Below, piece by piece: positions 17,103 to 25,536 of a stretch of DNA of 64,000 nt (its first letter is position 1; each line of letters begins with the position of its first letter). Source of the DNA: an alpha proteobacterium BAL199 (GTDB taxonomy: Bacteria; Pseudomonadota; Alphaproteobacteria; Thalassobaculales; Thalassobaculaceae); contig ABHC01000020.1 of the NCBI GenBank assembly GCA_000171835.1, positions 1-64,000 of the forward strand. Direction: 5' to 3'. Below the pieces are notes generated by a model. The model worked only from the letters and a program-made list of their open reading frames with translations. It was not told the DNA's origin and ran no database searches. The position numbers and the translations under genes are program-made.

Positions 17103-17869
17103 CGATCCGCCATTTCCGCAACCGGCTGATCGAGACCGGCACCCTGAAGCGGGTGATGAAGGCGTTGGACTGGCAGCTGAAGAAGAAGGGCTACATCGCG
17201 ATGTCCGGGCAGATCGTCGATGCGAGCCTGGTGCCGGCGCCGAAGCAGCGCAACACCGAGGCGGAGAAGGCGGCGATCAAGGCGGGCAAATCGGCGACGG
17301 AGATCTGGCCGGATGAGCCGAACAAGGCGGCGCAGAAGGACGTCGATGCCCGCTGGACCCTGAAGATCGGCGGGAAGATGCGGTACAAGCCCGACGGAAC
17401 GCCGCTGCCACAGATCGCGACACCGGTCTTCGGCTACAAATCCCACATCAGCATCGACCGGCGGTACGGCTTTATACGGCAGGCGACGGTGACGTCGGCG
17501 GCAACGCCCGACGGGCGGCAGTTGAAGGTCCTGGTGACGACCGACAACCTCAGTTCCGAGGTGTGGGCCGACAGCGCCTATCGCTCGGCCGGGAACGAGA
17601 AGTGGCTGGTGGGCCGGATGTTGACCAGCCGGATCCATCGACGCAAACCGCCCGGCAGGTCGATGCCGTCGGCCACGGCCCAAGCCAATGCGAAGAAGTC
17701 GTCAGTTCGCGCCGCTGTGGAGCACGTGTTCGCCCATCAGAAGATGCGCTTCGGATTGTACATCCGCACCATCGGCCTGGCCCGCGCCGAGGCCAAACTG
17801 ACCCTGGCCAATCTGGCCTACAACTTCGACCGGCTGATTTTCCACGAGCGACGCGCTGCCATGGGGTGA
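17103..17869 (+). pseudogene. IS5-family transposase, 5'-truncated by IS6
   Basis: The reading frame enters directly from the IS6 boundary (IRHFRNRLIETGTLKRVM) and runs to a TGA at 17869, about 255 codons. The catalytic residues remain: Asp in GQIVDASLVPAP, Asp in VWADSAYRS and Glu in RAAVEHVFAHQK. The N-terminal region of about 70-100 residues and the left IS end are missing. The next 170 bp (17870-18043) hold non-coding sequence, probably the tail of this element or a further scrap; I cannot assign it. Confidence 0.85.
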
Positions 17870-18043
17870 CTCCGCCCAAAGCCCAAGAAATCGGCTCGGA
17901 TCATCAAGATCCGGGTCAAATCAGCGCGGCTATGCACGCCATTCAAGGACAGTCACCGACAAACCAACCGGTTCTTGCGGGTGTCCAGCTCGCTCGGAAC
18001 TTTCTCAGCTCCGCACTCATCGCAGCCATCATCACCCACTGGA

Positions 18044-18519
18044 TCAATTGAGTCCGGACCCTAGCGGAACTACGATTCCGTACTCGGCCGTGTGAGCTCG
18101 CAGGGCATTGATCAGGCCGGTCCGTTGCCGGATCAGCAGGTCCATCGCCCGATGCAGGGACAGCACACTCTGCTGCTCGATCGACTTCACTGGCGCGAAC
18201 AGCATGGTTGGCCGGGACACTGCCTCGCAGATCGCCTCAGCATCGGTCATGACGTTCTTTTGACGCTTCACATAGGGCTTCACGTAACTCGGCGGCATCA
18301 GCGGGACCTCATGACTCAGCGCACCGATCTCGCGGGCCCAGTGGTGTGCCGTTGCGCACGCCTCGATACCGACCAGACACGGCCCTACTCGCTCGAAGAA
18401 GGCAAGGACCTCGCAGCGGCGCAGCCTACGCCGGATGACGGCCGAACTCCGGCATCAACACCGTGAACCTGGAAGACACGCTTCGCGGTGTCCAACCCGA
18501 TGGTGATAATCTGGCCCAT
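18044..18519 (-). pseudogene. IS110-family transposase, frameshifted and 3'-truncated
   Basis: The N-terminal RuvC-like DEDD domain is recognisable: ATG at 18519, then QIITIGLDTAKRVFQVHGVD with the first Asp, a frameshift close to codon 25, then LVGIEACATAHHWAREIG with the Glu, and YVKPYVKRQKNVMTDAEAIC with the next Asp. The frame ends at 18044 after about 155 codons, where IS110 proteins normally run to 340 or so with a Ser-type C-terminal domain. The 150 bp upstream (18520-18670) look like the IS110 end region. Confidence 0.82.
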
Positions 18520-18672
18520 GGACGGTTCTCTTCAAGTGGCTCTTCGACAGCCAAACTATGGCACTCAGATGCCGGGAGCGGGGACCGTCCACCCCGTCAG
18601 GTCAGGTCGTCGCCATTCATGCTGGAAAAATCAACGGTCTGACGGTACACAACAATCAAGGGTCACAGTCTA

Positions 18673-19821
18673 GTGGATAAAATCCGACATTAGAATCCCG
18701 CTCAGGATTCCCGCGGGTTCGGTGGCGTGCGAGTCTGGGGCATGCGCACCGGGATCAGCTTCACCGTCAGTACCGCCGATCGCGCCCGCCTGGAGGCGAT
18801 CGTGGCGGACCGCAACAGCCCGCAAAAGCACGTCTGGCGCTGCCGGATCGTGCTGCTCACCGCCGCGGGCCTGGGCACCAACGCGATCATGCGCGAGGCC
18901 GGGGTCGCCAAGACGGCGGTCTGGCGCTGGCAGGAGCGCTTCGCCGCCGAAGGCGTGGACGGGCTGCTGCGGGACAAGACGCGCCCGTCGCGGATCCCGC
19001 CGCTGGACCCCTCGGTGGCCGAGCGCGTCGTCGCCCTGACCCTGACCGATCCGCCCGGCGAGACGACCCACTGGACCGCCGCAACGATGGCGGCACAGAC
19101 CGGCATCTCGGTTAGTTCGGTGCAGCGGATCTGGCGTGCTCACGGTTTGGCCCCGCATCGGATCCGGCAGTTCAAGCTCTCGAACGACCCGGAGTTCGTG
19201 ACCAAGCTGCGCGACGTGGTCGGGCTCTATGTCGACCCGCCGGCCCACGCCATCGTGCTCAGCGTCGACGAGAAGAGCCAGATCCAGGCGCTCGACCGCA
19301 CCCAGCCCGGCCTGCCGCTGAAGAAGGGCCGCGCCGGCACCATGACCCACGACTACAAGCGCCATGGCACCACCACCTTGTTCGCTGCCCTCAACGTGCT
19401 CGACGGCACCGTCATCGGCCGCAACATGCAGCGTCACCGCCACCAGGAGTTCATCCGCTTCCTCAACCACATCGAGGCCCAGGTTCCGGCCGGCAAGGTG
19501 ATCCACGCCGTCCTCGACAACTACGCCGCCCACAAGCACCCCAAGGTCCGCGCCTGGCTGCACCGCCATCCCCGCTGGACCTTCCACTTCGTGCCGACCT
19601 CATGTTCCTGGCTCAACGCCGTCGAAGGCTTCTTCGCCAGGCTCGCCAAGCGCCGCCTCAAGCGCGGCGTCTTCCGCTCTGTCGCCGACCTCCAGGCCGC
19701 CATCAACCGCTTCCTCGACGAGCACAACGCCTCAGATCCGAAGCCCTTCAACTGGACAGCCGATCCCGACAAAATCATCGCCGCCGTCAGGCGTGGGCAC
19801 CAAGTGTTGGATTCTATCCAC
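18673..19821 (+). mobile_element. IS630-family insertion sequence (complete)
   Basis: Terminal inverted repeats GTGGATAAAATCCGACA at the left and, read inward from the right, GTGGATAGAATCCAACA. Both ends are flanked by TA (18671-18672 and 19822-19823), the target duplication of IS630/Tc1 elements. This is the only element in the 16-22 kb cluster that is still complete. It lies between the IS110 scrap and the methyltransferase gene. Confidence 0.9.
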
Positions 19822-19824
19822 TAG
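18742..19824 (+). CDS. IS630-family transposase
   Basis: About 360 residues. N-terminal HTH domains (LGTNAIMREAGVAKTAVWRW and the winged region to about 130), then a DDE domain with Asp in VLSVDEKSQIQAL, Asp in HAVLDNYAAHKH and Glu in SWLNAVEGFFARL, all in the IS630 pattern. The start could also be the ATG at 18727. The stop codon is unusual: TAG is formed by the TA target duplication plus the first flanking base, so the element carries no stop of its own in this frame. Intact and probably functional. Confidence 0.9.
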   Translation: MRTGISFTVSTADRARLEAIVADRNSPQKHVWRCRIVLLTAAGLGTNAIMREAGVAKTAVWRWQERFAAEGVDGLLRDKTRPSRIPPLDPSVAERVVALTLTDPPGETTHWTAATMAAQTGISVSSVQRIWRAHGLAPHRIRQFKLSNDPEFVTKLRDVVGLYVDPPAHAIVLSVDEKSQIQALDRTQPGLPLKKGRAGTMTHDYKRHGTTTLFAALNVLDGTVIGRNMQRHRHQEFIRFLNHIEAQVPAGKVIHAVLDNYAAHKHPKVRAWLHRHPRWTFHFVPTSCSWLNAVEGFFARLAKRRLKRGVFRSVADLQAAINRFLDEHNASDPKPFNWTADPDKIIAAVRRGHQVLDSIH

Positions 19825-19860
19825 GTCGTCACCCAAGCGAGATCAACTCGGGGATTAAAG

Positions 19861-21126
19861 ATGGCAACCGATGTTCAATCTAGATACGAAATGTCTTTAA
19901 AAATCTACCAAGACTACCCTATGCCCATTCGATCAAAGAAAGACGACGAATCCGGAGCATATCGCCGCCCCGGAGACAACGAAACGATTATAAATGCGCT
20001 TTGTTTTGGTGGACAGCAGATATTCGGAAAGAACGCTAACCGACGCGTTCTTATCGCAGGCGGGGGAACCGGCGACTCTACGGTATTTTTTGCGAAAGTT
20101 TTTAAAGAATACGAAATGACTGGTGACATTGTTCATTTAGACCAAAGTGAATCTGCAAACGTTATTTGTCGGAATCGACTTAAAGAACTTGATCTAGATA
20201 ATGTTACATTTTCTAAATCGTCAATTTTTGAATTGAATACAAAAAAAGATGGTTACTTTGATTTTGTGAACTGTAATGGTGTTTTACATCACCTCGCGGA
20301 TCCTGACGAAGGCCTTCATCGTCTGTCATCGGTAACGCGGGACGGTGGGGCGCTAGGCATCTGGATCTACGCCAAATACGGCCGCGCAGGCTTGTACCAC
20401 ATACAAGCAACGATGGCCGACCTGCTGGGACAGCGCCCCATCGATTCTGCCGCAGTCGAGTTAGCGAAGGAGCTGCTGAACGAGCTGCCAAGTTCTTCAC
20501 TTGGAAAATTCGATTCCGCCGGGAATGTTCGAACCGTCAGCAAGCGAGATGTCCACGGTGAACAATATGTTGACCGTTTCCTCCATACACTCGATCAACC
20601 ATATTCCGCACGGGAAATGTTCGAGTTTGTCGAGCGTGCCAGCCTCATATTTTCAGGCTTTCAAGTTACAGAAGAAGCACTGCTATATGAACCTCTTCAT
20701 TTTGTAAAATCTCCTTTGATTCGAAAAGAACTCGAAAGAATGTCATTTAAGGACCGAAGTGAGGTCGCGGAACGGATACATTGCTCTTTGAATATGCATC
20801 GCATATTTGCTGTCAAAGGCGCTCGCCAAGACATCTTGAGTCGAGACACCGTCATGATGTGGCGTGCAAAAGCGAAGCCGAGAGAATTTGGTCCGGACGG
20901 GGCGGCAGCTATCGTTCTCGGCCCATATAAAATACCAATTCGGTTCTCTGGCGCTACGGTACAGCTTATGGAGGCTCTGGACGGTCAGACGTCGAACGGC
21001 GAGATAATCGATCGTCTCGGGCTCGATTCGCAGAAGTTGATTGCAGATGAAGATCTTGTGCGCAGCCTTATGCCCATCAATTTCTTAACAATCCGGGCGC
21101 CGATGCGATGCTTGGAACTGACTTGA
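19861..21126 (+). CDS. Class I SAM-dependent methyltransferase
   Basis: 421 residues. Motif I is VLIAGGGTGDST (about 63-74), followed by an acidic end of strand 2 (VHLDQSE) and FDFVNCNGVLHHLADPDEGL, typical of Rossmann-fold methyltransferases. The C-terminal 130 residues form an extra region that I do not recognise. The gene is clearly more AT-rich than its surroundings and has rare-looking codons (ATA, AAA, TTT), pointing to horizontal transfer. It is bracketed by IS630 on the left and IS3/IS21 scraps on the right. Substrate unknown; the N-terminal YEMSLKIYQDYPMPIR resembles methyltransferases acting on peptides or proteins only loosely. Confidence 0.75.
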   Translation: MATDVQSRYEMSLKIYQDYPMPIRSKKDDESGAYRRPGDNETIINALCFGGQQIFGKNANRRVLIAGGGTGDSTVFFAKVFKEYEMTGDIVHLDQSESANVICRNRLKELDLDNVTFSKSSIFELNTKKDGYFDFVNCNGVLHHLADPDEGLHRLSSVTRDGGALGIWIYAKYGRAGLYHIQATMADLLGQRPIDSAAVELAKELLNELPSSSLGKFDSAGNVRTVSKRDVHGEQYVDRFLHTLDQPYSAREMFEFVERASLIFSGFQVTEEALLYEPLHFVKSPLIRKELERMSFKDRSEVAERIHCSLNMHRIFAVKGARQDILSRDTVMMWRAKAKPREFGPDGAAAIVLGPYKIPIRFSGATVQLMEALDGQTSNGEIIDRLGLDSQKLIADEDLVRSLMPINFLTIRAPMRCLELT

Positions 21127-21144
21127 GCCCCGTGACGTCCTCGT

Positions 21145-21270
21145 TCATTGGGGGTGATCCTCCCCCATTGAATTGGTCCATCCTGAAGATTTGGAAGGAG
21201 GACCCGATCTGCTGATGAAGCGCTGCAAACCGGAGGAGATCGTCGGCAAGCTGTGGATCGGCGTGGAATA
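21145..21270 (+). mobile_element. IS3-family left-end remnant
   Basis: A GGGGGTGATCCTCCCCC hairpin, then a leader with GGAAGGAGGACC, then an ATG at 21214 and the start of an OrfA-like frame (MKRCKPEEIVGKLW) that ends after a few more codons at TAA (21268-21270). This is the usual beginning of an IS3-family OrfA; the rest is gone, replaced by the IS21 end. Confidence 0.6.
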
Positions 21271-21279
21271 AGGCCCCCG

Positions 21280-21906
21280 TTGATGGGGTGATCGGCGTCC
21301 AATCGGGACCCCTTTGACGAAGGGTTCCACAGTGCCTCCGGGTTGGCCGGAGGCGGATTGGGATGTTGGTCGTGGAGACGATTGCAAAGGTGCGCCGGGC
21401 GCATTTGGTTCAGGGCAAGCCGATCAAGGCGATCAGCCGTGAACTGAAGCTTTCTCGGAAGGTGATCCGGAAGATCCTGCGGTCTGGGGCGACGGCGTTC
21501 GAGTACGAGCGAACGGTTCAGCCGCTGCCGAAGATCGGCGCGGTCAAGGACACCCTGGACGAGCTGCTGGCCGTGAACGAGGCCAAGCCGGTCCGCGAGC
21601 GGCTGACGTTGATACGGATCTTCGAGGTGCTTCGCGGCGAGGGCTACGAGGGCGGCTACGATGCCGTGCGGCGCTACGCCCGCGTCTGGCGGAACGCGCG
21701 GCCAGCGGCTGTGGCGACGGCCTATGTGCCGCTGAGCTTCGCGCCGGGCGAGGCCTACCAGTTTGACTGGAGTCACGAGGTCGTGCTGCTCGGTGGTGTG
21801 ACCGTGAAGATCAAGGTCGCTCATGTCCGGCTCTGTCACAGCCGAATGCTGTTCGTGCGTGCCTATCCACGGGAGAGCCAGGAGATGGTGTTCGACGCCC
21901 ATGACC
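21280..21906 (+). pseudogene. IS21-family IstA transposase, 3'-truncated
   Basis: The IS left-end region (about 21280-21360) precedes an ATG at 21363. About 180 codons of IstA follow: HTH AISRELKLSRKVIRKIL, then AYQFDWSHEVV with the first catalytic Asp, and VRAYPRESQEMVFDAHD. The gene stops matching IstA at about 21906, where the sequence becomes the antisense of a PAS/GAF sensor gene. IstB and the right end are absent. IstA is normally about 400-500 residues. Confidence 0.85.
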
Positions 21907-23327
21907 CTGTACCGATCGTCGTCGATCGACTGCAGGATCGCCCCGCCATCGAGGCCGGTCATCTCAAGCGCCAGGTCGAGCGCCTCGGCGAGCCGTTCCG
22001 CCGGGTCCGTCGCGTCGGACCCCCCGATCTGCTGCAGCCGGTGCAGGGTTTCGGAGATCTGTTTTTGCCAGGTAATGTCGACCCGGAAGCCGACGATCTC
22101 GCCGTCCAGGGTCCGGCGCTCCCAGATGCGGGCCCAGCGGCCGTCGGGAAGCCGCTGTTCGATCGGGCCCTGCGGGTTGCGGTGAAGCTCCAACCGGTCG
22201 CGAATCCAGGCCTCCGGTCCCTCCGGGTGCACCAGTGCCTGGGGGTACTGGCCGGTTTCGACGCCGTAGCGGATCCCGTCCTCGAATCGGGTTCCGACTT
22301 TGATCACCGAGGCGCTGGTTCGGTACATGTCGATGTAGGTCTGGTTGAACAGCACCAGCCGATCGTCGGTGTCGAACAGCGCGAAGCCGTCGGGTAGTGC
22401 CTCGATGGCGCTGAGCAGCCGGTTGCGGGCCTCCTCCTCCCGGCGCTGCGCCTCGGTCCGCAGTTGCACCGCCTCCTCGAGCTGGCGCTGCTGCCTCTCG
22501 AGAACGGTCTGGCTCTCGGCCATTTCGGTAACGTCCGCCAGAATCACCACCAGCCGGTCGGTCGCCCGGCTGGCACTCACCTGAAAGACCTGATCGCCGT
22601 TCGGGCGGTAGTCGATGGTGAACCGCTCGGGGTCGCCGCCCGCCCAGATCCGGCAATAGCGAGGAAAGGTGGTCGTCCGGGTTCGCGGGTAGCGGGCGAC
22701 CATGCCGCTGCCGGTCAGATCGGCCGGAGTGGTTCCGAGAATCTCGGCGGCGCGCTGGTTGGCGATCACCACGGTGAAATCCTCGATCGAACCGTCGTCG
22801 GCGAACGCCGGCCGCATCAGCATGATCCCGTCGAGGCTGTTTTCCATCAACGCGTCGAAGGCGTCGGACTTGTTGTCCAGCGGGGCGTTGTAGCAGACGA
22901 TCTGCGCCTGCCCGTCGGGGCCCAGAACCGGCAGGATCAGCCGCTCCCATGACAGCACCGCCTGGGCGTGACCGGCAAGATGGACGGTGTAGATCGGGCG
23001 CCGGGTCTGCAGGCAGGCGGCGTACTTGTCCCGGAAGAAACGACCGACTTCGCTGTTGAAGTCGCGGGTCGACTGACCGGTCATGTCGAATCCGGAACGT
23101 CGCGCGATATTGGCTCCGTAGTAGCGGTAGCGAAATTCGCCGTCGGCTTCCGGAACCAGCACCATCAGGTTTCCGCGGATCAGCGGCCGGGTGTCCGGGG
23201 CGAACCGGTCGCCCTCCGGCAGTCCGAGGTCGGGGGCCGATGCCGACCAATCGCCATACAAGCCACGGATCGTGCGGTTTTCGACCAGCCGGTCGATCCC
23301 CTCGGTGATCTCGGTGTGTATGACCAT
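21906..23327 (-). pseudogene. PAS/GAF sensor protein, 3' end replaced by IS21 remnant
   Basis: About 474 native codons remain. An N-terminal region (1-150) resembles a PAS-like sensor found in alphaproteobacteria (GDWSASAPDLGLP, YRYYGANIARRSGFDMTG). Two PAS domains follow: ALMENSLDGIMLM, and AIEALPDGFALFDTDDRLVL with its PAC part RLPDGRWARIWERRT. The beginning of a GAF domain comes last (LDGGAILQSIDDDRYR). The output domain, probably histidine kinase or GGDEF, is missing. Past 21906 the frame continues through antisense IS21 and IS3 sequence to 20985, giving a meaningless tail. An active product is unlikely. Confidence 0.85.
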
Positions 23328-23545
23328 GCGTCGCCTTCGTCACCCTTGTGTCGGCGTCATCACGCCGGCCGGCGATGCCGGTGGCAGCCGGTGCGCGTCC
23401 TCGACCGGCATTGGCCGATCGAGACGCCTGACCCTCGGTCGCTGCCGCAGTCTATTGCCATGCGGGGCAGGTGGATAGCCGGCGCGGCTTGTCCCGGGCC
23501 GGCGATGTCTGGCGTGCGTCCGCCGAACCGGCCATTGTTCCCGGC

Positions 23546-24859
23546 ATGACGATCGATTCACGCCTGCACGATCCGGAGTCCGGGGCCGTTCCGCGAACCT
23601 TGGCGGCGCGCACCCTGGCGGCGATCCGCTGGGTGGCCCTGGCCGGGCAGGTGGTGACGTTGCTGGTGGTGCACCTCGTCTTCGGCTTTCCCCTGCCGCT
23701 GGCACTGGCGCTGGCCATCGTCGGCGCCTCGGCGGTGCTCAACCTCACCCTGTTGCGCCGGCGGCCGGGCCGCGACCGGCTGAACGAGCGCGAAGCGGCG
23801 TTCTACCTCGGCTTCGACATTCTTCAGTTGGCGGCCCTGCTGTTCGTGACCGGCGGGCTGGGCAATCCCTTCGCCCTGCTGCTGCTGGCCCCGGTCACCG
23901 TGTCGGCGACCATCCTGAGCCGGCGCTCGACCATTCATCTGTGCCTGGTGGCGCTGGTCTGCGCCTCGGCGCTGGCGTTCGCCCATCTGCCGCTGCCGTG
24001 GGCGGCGGAGGACTTTCACCTGCCGCCGATCTACACCGCCGGGCTCTGGGTGGCGTTGGTGGTCGCCCTGGTGTTCAACGCCGCCTACGCCTGGTGGGTG
24101 GCGGAAGAAGCGCGGCGGATCTCGGCGGCGCTGGGGGCGACCCAGGCGGCGCTGGCCCGGCAGCAGCGGCTGGCGGCGGTCGGAGCCCTGGCGGCGGCGG
24201 CGGCCCATGAGCTTGGCAGCCCCCTGAGCACCATCGCGGTGGTGGCGCGCGAACTGGTGCGCGACCTGCCGGCCGACAGCGACGTCGCCGAGGATGCGCG
24301 GCTGTTGCTGTCGGAGAGTCAGCGCTGCCGCGACATCCTGGCCAGCCTGGCGCGGCGGTCGGAGCCCGACACCCCGTCGTCGTTCGCCGAGCTGCCGTTC
24401 GATGCGCTGGTGGAACAAGCGGCCGATCCGCACCAGCGCGACGGCGTGACCGTGATCATCGAGGCCCACGGTCCCGACGGCGCGCCGGTCCCGGCGCGCC
24501 CGCCGACGGTCCGGCCGACCCCGGAACTGCTACACGGCCTGGGGTCGATCATTCAGAACGCGGTGCAGTTCGCCGTCGCCACCGTCGAGGTGACGGTGTC
24601 CTGGGAGGACGACGGGGCGGTCGCGGTCGAGGTCGAGGACGACGGGCCGGGCTTCGCGCCCTCGGTGCTGTCGCGGTTGGGCGAGCCCTATGTGTCGACC
24701 CGCAGCGGGCGCGACGGGCACATGGGGCTCGGCCTGTTCATCGCCCGGACCCTGCTGGAGCGAACCGGCGCGGAGGTCGGATTCGCCAACCGCGTCGACG
24801 GCGGGGCCCGCGTCGACGTGCGCTGGCCGGCGGGAATCCGGGTGGAAGCGTCCCGGTGA
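23546..24859 (+). CDS. regB: Redox-sensing histidine kinase RegB/PrrB/ActS
   Basis: 437 residues. Six predicted membrane helices (about 30-190) include the ubiquinone-sensing heptapeptide GGLGNPF. The H-box AAAAHELGSPLSTIAVVARE carries the phosphorylated His. Cys in SESQRCRDILASL is the conserved redox-active cysteine of RegB. The ATP-binding part has IIQNAVQF (N box), VEDDGPGFA (G1) and GHMGLGLFIA (G2). It autophosphorylates in response to quinone redox state and signals to RegA, encoded 79 bp downstream, controlling photosynthesis, respiration, carbon or nitrogen fixation genes depending on species. The start at ATG 23546 places the first helix near residue 30, as in homologues. Confidence 0.93.
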   Translation: MTIDSRLHDPESGAVPRTLAARTLAAIRWVALAGQVVTLLVVHLVFGFPLPLALALAIVGASAVLNLTLLRRRPGRDRLNEREAAFYLGFDILQLAALLFVTGGLGNPFALLLLAPVTVSATILSRRSTIHLCLVALVCASALAFAHLPLPWAAEDFHLPPIYTAGLWVALVVALVFNAAYAWWVAEEARRISAALGATQAALARQQRLAAVGALAAAAAHELGSPLSTIAVVARELVRDLPADSDVAEDARLLLSESQRCRDILASLARRSEPDTPSSFAELPFDALVEQAADPHQRDGVTVIIEAHGPDGAPVPARPPTVRPTPELLHGLGSIIQNAVQFAVATVEVTVSWEDDGAVAVEVEDDGPGFAPSVLSRLGEPYVSTRSGRDGHMGLGLFIARTLLERTGAEVGFANRVDGGARVDVRWPAGIRVEASR

Positions 24860-24938
24860 CTTCCGGCCGTTTTGCCGCGATCATGCCGAAAGACTTGATC
24901 CGAGGCGGCAATCGGGACATGTGAAGGGGGAAATGCTG

Positions 24939-25514
24939 ATGTCCGATCACACACCCGAACCGTCGCCGGTGGCCCTGCCGTCCGGAGCCGACCCGTCGCT
25001 GCTGATCGTCGACGACGACGGCCCGCTGCGTACCCGGCTGTCGCGCGCCATGGAACGCCGCGGCTTCACGGTGACCGCGGTGGAAAGCGTGCGCGAGGGA
25101 CGGGCCGCGGCCCGGGCCAACCCGCCGGCCTACGCGATCATCGATCTTCGGCTCGCCGACGGCAGCGGGCTCGACGTGGTGACGGCGCTGCGCGAGGCGC
25201 GGCCGGATGCCCGCATCGTCATGCTCACCGGCTACGGAAACATCGCTACGGCGGTGGCCGCGGTCAAAGCCGGCGCCATCGACTACCTGCCGAAGCCGGC
25301 CGACGCCGACGCGATCTCGGCCGCCTTGCTCGACCACGCCGACGCATTGCCGCCGCCGCCGGAGAACCCGATGTCGGCCGACCGGGTGCGCTGGGAGCAC
25401 ATCCAGCGGGTCTACGAGCAGTGCGAGCGCAACGTGTCGGAGACCGCCCGCCGGCTGCGAATGCACCGGCGCACCCTTCAGCGCATCCTCGCCAAGCACG
25501 CGCCGCGCGGTTAG
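24939..25514 (+). CDS. regA: Response regulator RegA/PrrA/ActR
   Basis: 191 residues. The receiver domain has the acidic pair in LLIVDDDGPLR, phospho-acceptor Asp in YAIIDLRLADGSG, Thr in MLTGYGNIATA and Lys in DYLPKPAD. After a short proline linker (ALPPPPENPMSADRVRWEHI) comes a Fis-type HTH at the C-terminus, SETARRLRMHRRTLQRIL, which is nearly invariant in RegA proteins. Two in-frame ATGs (24933, 24939) follow GAAGGGGG; the second has the better spacing. With regB it forms the global redox two-component system. Confidence 0.94.
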   Translation: MSDHTPEPSPVALPSGADPSLLIVDDDGPLRTRLSRAMERRGFTVTAVESVREGRAAARANPPAYAIIDLRLADGSGLDVVTALREARPDARIVMLTGYGNIATAVAAVKAGAIDYLPKPADADAISAALLDHADALPPPPENPMSADRVRWEHIQRVYEQCERNVSETARRLRMHRRTLQRILAKHAPRG

Positions 25515-25536
25515 CCGCCGGCCGGTCGGCCGGGCG

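Noticed and set aside
17870-18043. Small gene between the IS5 and IS110 remnants
   Set aside because: Only short frames with no recognisable product; more likely IS tail.
20985-21906. C-terminal continuation of the PAS protein
   Set aside because: This stretch is the antisense of IS21 and IS3 sequence, not a real domain.
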